From: Nemophila menziesii
Lineage: Eukaryota; Streptophyta; Magnoliopsida; Boraginales; Hydrophyllaceae
Assembly (NCBI GenBank): GCA_029959085.1
Contig: JARWIR010000051.1
Coordinates: 248,001 to 312,000, forward strand
Direction of reading: 5' to 3'
Length of the DNA stretch: 64,000 nucleotides
Made by a program: the position numbers and the translations under genes. This document shows, piece by piece, positions 35,873-48,504 of this stretch (the first letter of the stretch is position 1; the number at the start of each line of letters is the position of its first letter). The notes beneath the pieces are model-generated. The model was not told the DNA's origin. It worked only from the letters and a program-made list of their open reading frames with translations, and ran no database searches.

Positions 35873-36705
35873 TTTCTTATTTAGAGATAAATGCCTAATA
35901 GAACAATTATTTATAGAAAACATTTCTTTTATATTTTTTATACCTATACTAACCTTATTATTAAATATATTATTTTATTTTTAATACAATATTTATTTTT
36001 AAATCTTAAACAAATAATAGGGTATTTCCACCACCACCACCACCACCACCGCCACCACCACTACTACAGCCACCACAACCATCACCACCTCCACCACCAC
36101 AACCACCGCCACCTACTACTAATTTCATCACACGCGCGCGTTCGTGAAATTTTTTTAAAATCGCCATAACTAATTAAAAAAAAATCAGAAAAATCGAAAA
36201 AAATCATATTTGGATAAATCAAATTAATATTTACGTCTATGATTTTTTTAGGAATTTTCTGAATTTTTTGGTTTTTTTTTTATTTTTTTTAATTTTTTAA
36301 TTCGCAGAACATGTAATTCCATGTTTTAAACATGGAATTTCATGTTTTAAACAGTGAATTTTGTGTCTGCGGAAAACAAATTCTTTATATCAAAACATGG
36401 AATTCCATGTTCTGCGAATTAAAAAATTCAAAAAAAATCAAAAAAAAATTCTGAAAAAAATCATAGACGTAAATATTAATTTGCTTTATCCAAATATATA
36501 AATTTTTTATTTTTTTTAATTTTTTAGAATTAGTTATGACGATTTTAAAAAAAAATCACGGACGCGCGCGCGTGTGTTTATTAGTTTTTGATTTGTTTTT
36601 TTTTTAATTTCTTTTTTTTAATTGTTAATTATAAGGTAGTTTGGGATGAGACTGTTTTCTATAAAAAAATCTTATTATAGGCACCTTTTTTTAAATAAGT
36701 TTTTT
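35873..36705. mobile_element. Fold-back element, copy 2, uninterrupted
   Basis: Nested inverted arms: outer AATGCCTAATAG...TATAGAAAACA (35888-35923) against its complement at about 36645-36685. Then ACACGCGCGCG (36130-36140) opposes CGCGCGCGTGTG (36565-36576), GCCATAACTAATT (36164-36176) opposes AATTAGTTATGACG (36528-36541), and TTACGTCTATGATTTTTT opposes AAAAATCATAGACGTAA. The inner TTCGCAGAACATG (36302-36314) opposes CATGTTCTGCGAA (36407-36419), around a loop with CATGGAATTTCATG words. A (CCA)n tract lies at 36027-36120 in the left arm only. No ORF of note. Confidence 0.8.
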
Positions 36706-37084
36706 AATAGACATTAATCTCTAATTGGCTTTTTTAAAAATTATTTTAAATATTTAAATTATAATTATAATTATGTTTGTCAAATATTTATAATTTTTAA
36801 ATTATTTTATATTTGATTATATTAAAATTTATGTCTTTTTTTTTAAAAAAAAAATCTTAGAAATTTATCATATGTGTATGTTTTTTTTTTGCCAAATTTT
36901 TATATGTGGTGTTTGTTATCTAAAGGGTCGGAAAAAAGGATATATAATGCAAATTATAAAAGAAGGGACTCTATGAGCAAGTAAGTATGGAAAATGTATT
37001 TTTTAAAAAAAAGAAAAAAAAAAGTAGCCAACAATTTTATCACCCGATCTAACTAAAGAATTCTAAACAATTGGGTTTTAATTA
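36706..37084. other. AT-rich spacer
   Basis: Poly-T and poly-A runs; nothing recognised. Confidence 0.5.
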
Positions 37085-37610
37085 GTGTTCTAAAACAAGG
37101 TCGTCTAACCGCCTACGCGTCTCGTCTATGCGTTCCAAAGTATGATCTGTCTAGAATTTCTCTTGAAGTGACTTGAAGATTCATCCACGCATAATCTAAT
37201 TAATGAACTACCCAGACGGATTAATGGGTCGTCCAACACGAATACTATTTAGGATACTCACTAATCCAATCTAATCCAACCCAACACATAAAGAAAATAT
37301 ATAGAAAAAACTACTTAGGTTAGAGTTTGAACGCGCGAGAAAAAAAAGAATGTAGGATTATTCAAATTTTAAGTCTAGATCTTTTGAATTGGTCATTTTT
37401 TAGGTTAATACTAATTAATTGTTATTATTTTATAGTTAAATATATATTATTTATGTTAAATTGATCTACTTTAAGTATATTAGGATATAAATATTATTCA
37501 AATCAATATATTAGTAATATATATTTAATATAATATAATTTAAAAACCGCCTAAATTCTAATTAGTGGGCCGCCTAGCCATCTAGGCACTCGAAGAACCA
37601 TGGTTTCTAT
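37085..37610. mobile_element. Possible degenerate MITE with CGCCTAG termini
   Basis: The left part has GGTCGTCTAACCGCCTACGCG. The right part ends GGGCCGCCTAGCCATCTAGGCACTCG then AACCATGG. Elements with GGCGGCCTAGGCG-like ends near AACCATGG are frequent in plant genomes. The inverted match here is weak and no target duplication was seen. Confidence 0.3.
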
Positions 37611-38635
37611 CAAAGTTTATTGCTCAAACTGAAACAACTATAGTAGTTGAGATTTTACTTTTTATTTTTATATTATTATCAATTTGTTCTCTGAATTGTG
37701 AGCATGGGTCGTATTTACACCGAGTTGGGATTTAGGTAAAAGATATGGTAGTACTTGAAAAAGTGGTAGAGGTCGGGGATGAAATCGTGGGAATGATAAA
37801 AGAAAACAGACCATGGGTTATGTCGGGTTAACCCAACGGATTACTGGATTAACCTTTGGTAAAACCTATATTATATTCAATACATTTTTTTAGAATTCAT
37901 CTTATAAAATTCACTTAATTATCAAAATTCATAAACAAAGTTAAAAAAACCTTTCTCAACTAAACATATCTTTGGTTCATCAAAATTAAGTATGATAGTT
38001 CTTCATAGAAGTTATAATTATTTTAATCAAACGAAAATAATCTAACTCAATTTGAACCAAACAAAATTAAAACTTGATAAAAAGTTCAAAACGAGAACAA
38101 TATGAGCACAATATAACATTTCTTCATTTACTAGGCATTCGATCGATCAACATGACTCCATCGAACCTTTGCATCACTATAATCACATTGGGACATACAA
38201 CTTCACCAAACTTGTACAAATAAGGTATGTTCTTTAGGCCTCAGATTATATATAAAATGATCATATGTCTTGAATATTTGTGTAATTGGTTTATCATCGT
38301 TGGTCTCAGATTTATATAATTATCATTGCTCTCAAAATCTATTGAATATAATCTGGGATAAAAGGAAGCCAACTCAACCTCATTTCTAGTGTTTGGAACA
38401 AGTGGGTAACTAAAACGTTGCCACCAAAAACATGTTTAACACATTGATATGAAGAAAGTGCTTATCCAATAGTTGCCGAAGTAATCCCCGAGTTTGATTT
38501 CATATTAAAAGTAAGAATTCCTGAATTAAAAACTTTTCAAACAGGTCATTAAGTAATTCAAAAATTGTTAACAACTAAGTAAAGAATTAAAATAAGAAAT
38601 GAGACTCAAGTGGATAAGTAAATAATAAGCTTACC
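37611..38635. other. Spacer, nothing recognised
   Basis: No gene was identified. It may include decayed upstream parts of the hAT transposase remnant that follows. Confidence 0.4.
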
Positions 38636-38925
38636 AAACTCGCCCTCAAGTTCCTCAATATTTTCCTTGAAGGTTTAAGGGAGATCGGTGTGTGATACCG
38701 TAAACAGTTTTGGGTAAAAGTAAGAGCCTCAACTGTGTTAGGGTTCAAACAAGTTCTAAAGGTATCAAGAAATATTCCCCCGGTGCCGAAGTTAGATTAT
38801 GAGGCATCGGTATAAATAATGATTTGTGAAGAAATCACAGGCCATTAAAGATTCACAGTGAATCTTTGTAAATTACCTCTCCACCAGATCAACACATTAA
38901 ATTACTCGTAGGATCCCTCTATGTA
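38636..38925 (-). pseudogene. hAT transposase C-terminal dimerisation domain, decayed
   Basis: On the minus strand, three pieces in shifting frames match the hAT family C-terminal domain: FNVLIWWRGN (about 38890-38920), SLMACDFF (about 38838-38862) and LNPNTVEALTFTQN followed by LR (about 38710-38770). Then comes the IEELEG end (38645-38660). The family pattern is F-LxWW, a middle M-RD-L, then R--L-P-TVEALICTQ-W. Stops and frameshifts show it is dead. The N-terminal parts were not recognised. Confidence 0.65.
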
Positions 38926-38999
38926 CTACAGAATTTGGGTGTCAATTTAGAAGAACAATGAAGTTTGGAGCTTTCTAGTTGCAATACATGGCACATCCT

Positions 39000-39715
39000 T
39001 GCGGTATACCATTCCCCCATTTGAGAGAATACATATTGTGAACAAAACTGGACGGATGATTATCTCTCTACGTGACAAACCAGGGAAACGTTCACATGCT
39101 AGCAACAATATTGCGTTCACCTAAGGCATGGTACACTACAAGAAGAGAGTTGTAGTAGCTACTATGTTCCCCTGATGTTTCATGCTTATGCGATGTCTTG
39201 CGTATGCACCACTTGGAAGGTACCAATATCGTCGATATGACGCGCTACATAGAACTTGGAGAACAAATATGCGGCTGGAAAAGCATGCATACGGATAACA
39301 CTTTGTCCACACAAAAGGTAAATGAAAAGTCAAAATCATGTACCTAGAGGAGCGGTACACTACACCTAAGGTCATTACACCGCACCTGGGATATGTAACT
39401 TACGAAAATATCATTTTTTTACTTTACCCACTAATCCTTACCTTCTTCCCACTTTACCTTCTCTAATTCACTCGAAACCTCCATTAAAGCTCAATAAAAC
39501 CTTCCCTAACCCTATACCAACACCTACCAACATCAGAACACACCTAAAGCCATCTTCACACTCAATCAAAACATAACTCTAACACCAAAAAATCATTTTT
39601 ACACCACAAAATTACACCAAATTTTCTCAAGAATGGTTCCAATTTGGAGGTGTGACAATTGGTGTAAATATGAGCTTCTCTTTGATGACCAAGAATACTA
39701 CTAAGCAGGCATCAT
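39000..39715 (+). mobile_element. Gypsy internal fragment, plus orientation (G+C cassette and leader)
   Basis: The stretch at 39450-39500 (CTCCATTAAAGCTCAATAAAACC) matches 29265-29290 of the plus-strand element and the reverse complement of 46470 and 57120. The part before it (39000-39390) contains GTACACTACACCTAAGG and CACCGCACCTGGG, corresponding in position to the variable cassette. It joins minus-strand reverse transcriptase at about 39715, so the two pieces are in opposite orientation. Confidence 0.6.
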
Positions 39716-40830
39716 CAAATCAAAAGTCAATATCCTTCTCAAGTAATGTGCAAAGCGGTTTGGCGATCTTTAAGAAATATTTTATGAATCTACGATAGAA
39801 ACGTGAGTCAGAAAATTCTAACTTCTTTGACAAAAACTGGAGGTGGTAAGGATTTGATAACTTCAATTTAGCACGATCTACCTCCATCCCAGCACTTGAA
39901 ACCTTGTATCCTAACACAATCCCTTCCCGAACCATGAAGTGACACTTCTCCCAATTAAGAACATGATTAGTTTCTTTACAACACATCAGTACCTTTTCAA
40001 TATTGTCAAGGCACTCCTCAAAAATATATTTAAACACCAAAAAAATCATCCATGAATACTTCGAAGAATTTATCAATCACGTCCCAAAATATAGCCATCA
40101 TACACCGTTGGAACGTCGTCGGTGAATTATATAAACCAAACGGCGTCCTTCGATAGGCAAAGGTGCCAAACAGACAAGTGAAAGTGGACTTGTGTTGATC
40201 ATCTAGATCCATACGAATTTGATTGTAACCTAAATATCCATCAAGGAAATAGTAATACTCTGTCCTTTCAAGCTTATCTAACATCTTATCAATGAGTAAA
40301 GGGAAATGATCTTTCTTTGTAGCTTTGTTTAGCTTGTGGTAATCCATGCATACTCTCCACCCCACAACTGATCTTGTTGGAATGGCTTCATTATTGTCAT
40401 TAAGGATGGTAGTCATACCTCATTTATTTGGAACACACTACACTGGACTAACCCACTCACTATTTGAGATTGAGAAGATAATTCTCGCATCTAACAACTT
40501 GATCACCTCTTTCCTTACCACCTTCTTCATTGCGGGCATGAGTCTTATTTGCCCCTCTATACCTCATGATATTTAATCTTCAAGAATGATCATGTGTTGG
40601 CAAATGGTAGGACTAATCCCTTTGATATCAGCTATTGTCCACTCAATTGCCTCTTTGTTGGCTCTAAGCACAGTAACAACTTATCTTCTTGAGGACCTGA
40701 AAGGTTACCATAAATAATAGCGGGCAAGGTATTGTTAGTACCTAGATAGTCATACCACAAATGGGTTGGAAGTGGCTTCTCCTTGAATATAGGAGGACAT
40801 AATATAGATAATTTCTTTGTTGGTTCAATA
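39716..40830 (-). pseudogene. Gypsy reverse transcriptase / start of RNase H
   Basis: Motifs: WRVCMDYHKLNKATKKDHFP (about 40300-40370), LDGYLGYNQI (with Asp of the first catalytic site), TPFGLYNSPTTFQRCMMAI, and the catalytic FMDDF (about 40038-40052). In a second frame follows the connection, CLDNIEKVL...NWEKCHFMV...GIVLGYKVSSAGMEVD...SRFYRRFIKYF...KPLCTLLEKD. FMDD rather than YVDD is normal for this clade. Frameshifts near 40050 and 40420 and stops break it. Sequence beyond LLEKDIDF is lost at 39716. Confidence 0.85.
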
Positions 40831-41376
40831 TCCCCCATCGCCTAACTCGTCATACAACTCTGGCGATTCAAGTGCTAAGGCTTCTTTTAAGACTTCATCA
40901 AAACTTTTTTCATTGTATAGCTCTTGCGTGATTTGGTTCATGACATCTATATGTAAACAATTGTCTTTTGAATCTGGAAACTTCATAGCTCTAAACACTT
41001 TGAATTTAACTTGTTCGTCTTGGACCCTCATGATCAATTCACCATTCTCAACATCAATTAGTGCACGCCCCGGGCTAAGAATGGTCTACCCAAGATGATG
41101 GGGACATTCTTATCCATGTCGCAGTCAAGAATAATAAAATCACATGGAAATATAAAAGAACCAGACTTAAACATCTTCAATTTTACCATTCGGGTGGGAG
41201 AGGGACCGATCTGCCCTTTGCAAGGCCACAATAGTAGGTTCAACTTCCCATATATTAATCTTCTCAAATAATGACTTTGGCATGAGACTGATACTCGCGC
41301 CTAGATCACTTAATGCTTTCCCAATCCATCCTTCACCAATAGCAATAGGAATCGTGAAACTTCCGCGATCTTTCAA
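40830..41376 (-). pseudogene. Gypsy aspartic protease (retropepsin-like)
   Basis: The reading begins GSFTIPIAIGEGWIGKAL and has the active site DLGAS (about 41298-41312), followed by MPKSLFEKI. Then come the PNGKIEDV block and, after a frame change, FIILDCDMDKNVPIILGRPF (about 41070-41135) and the tail ELIMRVQDEQVKFKVF. DLGAS in place of DTGAS is common in plant Athila/Tat elements. Frame changes near 41170 and 41055 inactivate it. Confidence 0.85.
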
Positions 41377-42413
41377 CTTTTGTGGGAACTTGCTCTAGCA
41401 TATATCACTACATTCCTCAGGTAACCCAACCAATTCTCCATATTCAACCTCTATTTGTTGGAAAGGATGTCTTTCAGAAGTTTTAGATATTTTGGCATCC
41501 TTTTGATAGCTTCCACAAATGGTATATTGATCTCTAGCTTGCTAATCATGTCTATGAACTTCTGAATTCTTGCTCATCGTTCTTATTCTTGACAGGGGAA
41601 GGGAATGATGTTGGAGGACGAGTCTTGCTCACCACTAAATCTTTCTTCTTTTCCGATGCTTTCTCTACATTAGCACTCACCGGCTAAACTAAATCATTGA
41701 CTTTGTCTTCAATTGTATCTTCAACCACCTCTTCCGGAATGGATGTTGGTTCTTTTGTTTGTTATTTCTCCACAACTAAGAGAAGATGATATTGTTTTCC
41801 ACTTCGTAATCCAATTACCTTACAAGCATCGTCCTTTGTATTTATAATATTAATCAGAATTTGACCAACGGATCTAGTCTATAAGAGATTCGCGAGCTGT
41901 GATACTTGACTTTCCAATTGTTTTAATGTGATGGATTGTTCGTGAAACCTTCTTTGATTATTCCATGCATTATTTTCCTCTATTTTTGCTAGCATATCCA
42001 TTTGTTGTTCAAATTCTTAATAGGTGGTTGAGGAGGAGCAAGGCTTACTTGTTGCGTGGAATTTGATGCATATGGTTCGTGTGTGGGATATGGTGGATAC
42101 ACATTACCAAATTTGACTAGCTCAACTTTTACTTTCCAAATGTGCTCAAAGTTTCCTTTTTCGCCATGACTAAGGGGTTTGCTTGGTTTATTCACTTATT
42201 TTTATTAACCCAGGGTGTATTAGCTTCCAAATACCTAATTTATGCACAATAATACACAAATTACGTGCAAACCCTTAAAAATAGAAAAACACCTAAAACT
42301 AGACAAGAAAGTGTAAAAGATGAATAAATAGAGATAAATCCCTCAAATAAGAACTAAATACCCCTAAAATGATGTCTCGTGGCTAGATTATTCTATCACA
42401 TAAATGGAGACAT

Positions 42414-42818
42414 TGGATGGTTCAATAGAAAAAAAATCAAAGCTAGCCTTGTTATTAAGGGGTCATTTAAAAGGAAGATTTAGATTACTTTGATACTTAC
42501 CCCCTTGTGACATAAATATCCACAATTAGAACCCTTATTACTTTAGCCGTTATTCACAAATTAGATATACATTAGATGGATGTTAAAACTTCATTTTTGA
42601 ATGGAGATCTAGATGAAGAGACCTACATAGAGCAACCTAAGGGGTGTGTAATTCCGGGACAAGGGGACAAATTATATAAGCTAAGTCACTCTATGGTTTA
42701 AAATAGGCACCTAAAAATGGTATGAAAAACTAGACAATACCCAAGGTAAAGATGGCTTTGTTGCTAACACTTTTGACCCGTGCATTTGCTCCAAAGTAAC
42801 GGGTTCAAACTGTGTCAA
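42414..42818 (+). pseudogene. Ty1/copia reverse transcriptase, 5' part
   Basis: It reads DGSIEKK...KASLVIKG, DYFDTYPLVT, MDVKTSFLNGDLDEETYIEQ, then LYGLK with a stop in place of Gln, and KDGFVANTF...CSKVTGSNCV. This is the palm region of copia polymerase. The reading stops at GSNCV, exactly where the 7.3-kb gypsy element begins, and resumes at 50164 with IICLYVDE. A frameshift lies near 42720. Confidence 0.85.
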
Positions 42819-44445
42819 TGGTGGGGGCAAAGATGTGATAAATAAACAGATTAATAAAGGACACACCCTTGACTAACACGAGAAACTCACTACAAGTATT
42901 ACAGATAGTTTGCAAGTTTAGTTAGTAAGTAAAAGTTTGTTTGCAGGGATTTGATCCGTTAGATCTACTTATTTATATAAAAAAGTGTAGGAGAATTTAC
43001 TTATTAAATAAAAAGACAATTAAAGAAATAATATTTATTTGGTTTTCAGATAATGCAAATAAATAATTACCAAAAGAATGGAGATGAGAAATATAGCTTA
43101 GGGTTGCTAGTATGCACTTATCCTTCTAAATCAATAATCTAGTTATCAAGGTGATTAAAGCTCTTAGATAAATAGTCAGGATTCTAAATTCTTCCTAACC
43201 CTCTTCCGGGTGGACTTAGGTGGCGACCCCACAATTACCAGGGGACTTAACTAAGGTGCTCCTACACCACTAGGTTTTTAGATAAGACTGGCCTGCAAAT
43301 AATTATCGGTGATTAAATCAAACCCTAATGAATATCTAGTTTGGAAAGCCCTTCCGGATCACTACCGCACACTAGACACTTATGTGGTGTTTCAATAATT
43401 AGACACCCCTTCAAGGTGACCATCTAACTACTATTAATGGGGTAGTCTATACTCGTGCACTAGCAAGAACTACGGTCAATAAATCAAAGCACATAAAGAA
43501 GATATGTGGTTAAGAAGCTAGAATCACTTTAAAAAGGTTTTCCCAAATAACATAAAAACAAATAAATCATTAGAAATCAAAGATTATACATATGCGAACC
43601 CAAGCTATGGGAAAATTAGTTCATATCTAAAGTCATAGAAATAAACTACGGATAAAAGTAATTAGAAACAAATATAAGCTAAAGAATCTAATACAAATTA
43701 CCCTAATGATAAAAGGAGATGGTGGAGAAGAGGAGTTTGCTATTTTCAACTTCTTGTCCTCCTCTCTACAGGTCTTGTTGCTTCTCTTGAATGAATTTTA
43801 CGATACTTAAGGTTTAGAACTAGGCAAGGACATGTTTACAATGATAAGAGGGTGTATTTATAGGAGTCTAGGAAGCCCTAATTCGGATTTCTTGGAGTAG
43901 AAGGCAAACAATGGACTTCTTTTCCAAATCAAATTCGTACCCTAAAATATAGAAAAGGTAAGAAACTATTGTTGTCTTGTTTTGGCCATAACTTCTTTAA
44001 TATTGCTCCGATTGACGCGTTCTTTATATCGAAACTGATCGTCAAGAAAGGCTCTACACTTTTTCTTCAGATCATTCTTCCAAATTCCCATCCGATTTTG
44101 AGGTATGATCCTTTTAGTGGACGTGGCTGCTGAAATTCAGATTTACTTGGTAACTTTACTTTTCCTATTTTATCTTTTCCTTCCTTTATCTCCAATTTCC
44201 ATCCTTATCTTCTTTCCTTTATCTCTTGGAATTGATTTGGCATCTAATTAATTTCCATATATCTTTAAAACTTCACATTAACACACAAATTAAACCAAAT
44301 ATGATCTAAAAATAATAATTCCTCAAATCAAGACAATAAATAGAAAAGTATTAAAATATAAATAAAAATCGATTATTACTTGACCATAAACACCTAAAAT
44401 GATGTCTCCAACCTAGATGAATTCATCACAAATAGGGAGACATCA
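42819..44445 (-). repeat. 3' LTR of the nested gypsy element (left copy)
   Basis: 1,627 bp from TGGTGGGGGCAAAGATG to AGGGAGACATCA. It matches the right copy throughout, with an estimated one difference per 12-15 bases by eye plus several short indels (for example the missing TCTCGAAGAG around 43054). Confidence 0.88.
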
Positions 44446-44458
44446 AGATCCCCAACTC
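44446..44458 (-). promoter_or_regulatory. Polypurine tract of the nested gypsy element
   Basis: AGATCCCCAACTC on the plus strand, that is GAGTTGGGGATCT in element sense, directly beside the LTR. It is nearly identical to the tract at 6157-6171. Confidence 0.75.
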
Positions 44459-46559
44459 AAAGTTGTATCGTCCCGATACAATACAGAAAAAAGCAAAGGG
44501 AAGTCTCTAAATACACACCTAAGTCAGTTAAGCATAGTGGGAAAGAAGATAGCAAAATATATAGAGTAGACGCAAAGCAACTACTCAGAAAATCATGTAA
44601 TAATATTTACAAACTAAATTACGTACACACTTGTCATATCCATGATCAATACGGCTTGAATTCAAGATTAGATTAGTTTCGCAATGTAAGAAGGAGAGGT
44701 TCTTTACTCAGTTTACCAAGGAAGCTATAGATTGTTCATCGAACTTCACTAGTATCCAAAGATCCACTTAACTACTCTCTATCGGCTCAATCACTTCTAG
44801 ATTACATAGCAAAGAATCATAAGGTCTTTAAGGTTGTAATGTTGGCTTAGGGATGGTATGATAGTATATTTGGATAATTTAGAGTGAGATTTTGGCTCTC
44901 TCCTCACTAGCCATCAACGAATCGCCCTAGAGCTTGAGTTACTCTCATAAAACGTTTCTCACTCAACCCAATGATTTCCTTGATGCACAAAGTAGCATCC
45001 CCAATATCCTAATATTAAAGCATAAAGATGTTCACATAAAAATTCCACTTTGCTGGTCCAAATATATATTCTTTTCAAATCAAGTTTTTCTTTTCCTTTT
45101 GTATAGCCATGACTCTCTTTTTAATGTTGAGATATCATGCTATTTTTTCTCATATATAATTTTTTTTCTTTTTCATGCTTTTCAGCTTTTTTCATTTACT
45201 CTTACCCTGGCAAAGGGTTACAATATAAGAAATATGTGAATCATCATCAATATATAGAACAAAGCACAACTGATAAGCTCAAGAATCCCAACCCACTAAT
45301 GATTCCCATGATGGTGAACCCACCACCCCAAACTAAAGCTCTAAAACAATTGTCTATGCGTCGCGATTCGAGTGCGGGTCATATGGAAAATTCTGATAAT
45401 CTAAAGGGATATGGCTTATAACGTGGCTAATAAAAAGGCTTTAGAAAGGCTAGAAGGGGCTGAGAAGAATATAAAATAATAATTTGGACAACAAGCTAAA
45501 AGGCAACAAGGGGCTTATGAAATAACCACCTTAATCACTTTCTAAACTATGCAATTTCTTTATTTTATTACCTTTAGCACGTACATTAAATGGGTTTATC
45601 AACTAGCTTGTATCTCATGCCCTACACACCCCTCAAGGCGCCCTAAGATCGAACATGCTTCTATCGCATTGCTTACTAATCTTTTCTTTACTATCAATGT
45701 ATGTTTCCTGCATATACTCAAAGCATACAAAATAAAACAACTCATAAACATACTACTTTCTATCACTAACTTACTAAGCTTATTCTTTCAGGCTATTAAA
45801 CACACTCTACATCTAATCCCCTCAATCAAAAATTTTAATTTATTCCTAAAAACAGTAAAACACATAAAAATTGAGATGAGAGACAACGAATCCCCACACC
45901 CCAAACTCAAAAATGAAACGTGTCCCCACGACTCGAAAAGACTCAATAAAGAAGTTAAAATCTAAGTAAATATTTGCAAGTACCAAAAGATGGTAGGGAA
46001 GAAAGGAAACATACTCTTCGAGGCTAATGCCTCACATGATCAATACCCGGAATAGGGTGCAGTGCTTTTGTTGTATGCCTACTTCATGTATCACCAACTT
46101 CGCTTTCCCTTACATCCTCTTGTGCTCCATCTCAATCAATCACACTCTAGAAATATTTTTTTCTTAATTTCTTGTTTTCTCCAAATACCTTGCTTTGATT
46201 CTTCTCTATCTATCTAATGGGGTAATTCTATACGTTGGCTACCACAAGAACTACAGACATTATATGGGTATGATGGAATCTTGCATGGTTGAGAAAGGTT
46301 TATGAAAATTTAAAAAGGGTTATGGAAAATTCTGGATCTTGATTCTAGGTGTTTTAGAGTGATTTGGGTATTTGATTCTTGTTTATAGGAAGGTTGGGAA
46401 GGATTTGGATGTGAATATATGGTTATTCGGTGATGTTTTGATGTGAGGTAGAGGTATATTAAAGATTTAATGGAGTTTTGGAAAGTTTGGGGAAGAAAGA
46501 GAGGCTTAAGGATTGATAAATTCATGTAAAAACTAACGTTCTCTTGATTCCGTGCTTAT

Positions 46560-46990
46560 AACCTTTTAATCTTGGATTTGGCGGTGGGCTGCGGTGCACC
46601 GGAGATGAGGTGCGGTGTACCGGACTCAAGGGTTTCGACCCGTTGTCGTGAGTTGTTGACACGATTTTGTGTAGTTGGCCTCGACAATGTACCGTATTTG
46701 CGAACCGTCGCCACGGTTTTGGACCTGCGGAGCACCGGACCCCTCATGCGGTGTACCGCAAGAAGTCTCTGGATGCCACAAAAAAATACGTTTTTTATTT
46801 TACCTCCAACTCAGGTTTTCTCCACTCCATTCGATAGATCTCGAAAAAATATGCGATTAAGACTCGAGAAAAAGTGAATTCGCAATACCCGAGCGCAAAG
46901 TTATGCCAATTTGAAGTTTTTGTAAAAATTGTCACGCTGATAGGTGTGGTGCACCGCAGATTCCTGCGGTGTACCGTAAAAAGCTTCTGT
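46560..46990 (-). other. G+C-rich variable cassette in gypsy internal region
   Basis: A G+C-rich island in an AT-rich element. The near-palindromic word GCGGTGYACCG recurs at about 46600, 46611, 46749, 46948 and 46966. The flank GAGCGCAAAGTTATG (46892-46906) is shared with the copy at 57390-57404, but the cassette contents differ. The open frames across it look compositional. Confidence 0.6.
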
Positions 46991-47332
46991 CCAGCCATTT
47001 TTAACTCCGAAATTTTTCCACTTTTTCACCCCAAACTCGAACCCTTGCATACCTACACACCAAAAACACTTATACCTTTCTTATTACTGCAATATGCACT
47101 AAAACACATAAACTAACTAAAAAGAACAAAAACACAAAAACATAAAATACTGTGGGATGTCTCCCAGAAAGCACATTTTTTTAATGTCTTTCAAAGTTAG
47201 ACGCGTTACCTCGATTATTTTTTATTATATAGCCTCCCCAACAGCGGGTTAGGCTATGCACATCTACTATCCGAAGTTTGTTACCCTCCTTAGCTTGTAT
47301 TTCAATCTGTTTTGCCAAAACAAATCCTGTAA

Positions 47333-47770
47333 CTACAAACGGACCCATCCACGAATACTTGAATCCCCGTGGTCTATTTTCTCGCTTGGGGGCTTTCCAA
47401 GAACCTCGTCACCAACCCCAAACTCACTTTTGATTCTCTTTTTCACGGGATTATTGTGGACTTTCTTTTTAACTTCCTTTGTCACAACTCGATGTGTTGG
47501 GATCCCTCGTGACTTCTCAAGCTTTTCTTTCACAACATGGAAAGTTCTTGATTCTTTTTCAGTTCATAGAGTCACGGTTCCCTCATGAATTATTTCAACC
47601 TCATACTTACTATCACAATCTTTGATTAATACCTCGATTAATTTCAACTTGATTGGTGATGATGGTTGTATAGGTGGCGGTTCCACCTTACTTTCTGTTT
47701 CTTGCAACTTTTTTGCGATTTTCTCTTCTTCCTTAGTTTCTTTTTCATATTCTTTAACCACCTGCTTGAA
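47333..47770 (-). pseudogene. Gypsy gag/protease tail remnant
   Basis: A Lys/Glu-rich stretch (MVKEYEKETKEEEK) and a Pro-rich linker (EPPPIQPSSPIKLKLIEV) lead to IHEGTVTL, which matches the end of the protease in the sister copy (VHEGIVTLRTEEESKTF at about 58250-58300). The protease active site is missing, so a deletion has fused gag to the protease end. Downstream GVGDEVLGKPP...GWVR is shared with the sister copy but not identified. Confidence 0.65.
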
Positions 47771-48115
47771 TTATTGTTCAATATCTTTCTCGCCTTGATT
47801 CTCAACAATCACCTCATCTAATCTAAGCCTGCTTGGTTCTTTTATGGTTGAGCCCTTGAACCCAACATTGCTATCGCCCAATTTCATATGTAATTATTGT
47901 TGTAAATGTTGATTGATCGTAGTGAGTTGCGTTAATTTTAGCTCCATTGCTTGATATTGTTGGTGGACGAATTGCACTAAGAATGCAGTAGCATCGATCC
48001 TTGCCTCATATTGATCCACCTTTTTTTTCAAATAATTTATATCTTCATGTGGCTGAGATGGAAGTGTTTTTCGAGCCTGGTCCTCCGTTATATCTCGGAT
48101 TAACTGTGGAAGTTC

Positions 48116-48400
48116 TTATCGAAACTTCCAGGAGTCACTAGTTACTTGGGTGACATGCGTCTCCCAGGCCTCCAAATCTGCAGCTTGCTCCTTGAATTTT
48201 TCATTATTTAACTGCTTGGAAGTTTGAACTAGCTCACATAATTTTTCTGTCATTTGTTGGAGATGGGATATGGATTCTTTTTGCTGATTATGCATGGGTT
48301 GTGTTGGAGCTCGAACTTGATAGCTCGAACCTTCTTGATAAAAAATTTGACTTTGAGTCCCATGCATATTTGTATTCCTTTTTGTGTAATAGTTCTCCAT
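48116..48400 (-). pseudogene. Gypsy gag C-terminal fragment
   Basis: It starts MENYYTKRNTNMHG. It is Gln-rich, with HLQQMTEKLCELVQTSKQLN and LEAWETHVTQV, resembling the heptad-like helical tail of Athila/Tat gag (LENQVGQ-type). The same block is seen at about 59560-59830 in the 55.9-61.2 kb copy. The upstream capsid part is missing, and the leader to the primer site is only about 110 bp. Confidence 0.55.
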
Positions 48401-48504
48401 ACCTAAGAAACCTGAGAAGAGACTAAAGAGAAAACGCGTAAAACTGAAAACAAATAAAAACTTCTACACTAAATAAACACAAATAAAACTAACTTAAAGA
48501 TAAA

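Larger units (their letters stand above)
39716..42413 (-). mobile_element. Athila/Tat-type gypsy gag-protease-RT fragment
   Basis: Minus-strand order from the right: an LTR remnant ending GGAGACAT (about 42230-42413), gag (about 41400-42200), protease (about 40830-41380) and reverse transcriptase (39716-40830). It is the only gypsy copy in the window with recognisable reverse transcriptase. Its right end abuts copia polymerase sequence at about 42413, implying insertion into the copia element. The left end is cut. Confidence 0.8.

Noticed and set aside
35891..36169. His-rich 92-codon frame
   Set aside because: The His run is the (CCA)n tract of the fold-back arm read in one frame; not a protein gene.
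46572..46877. 101-codon frame on the plus strand in the G+C-rich cassette
   Set aside because: The frame is antisense to the element and produced by high G+C content; it is not conserved in the sister copy.
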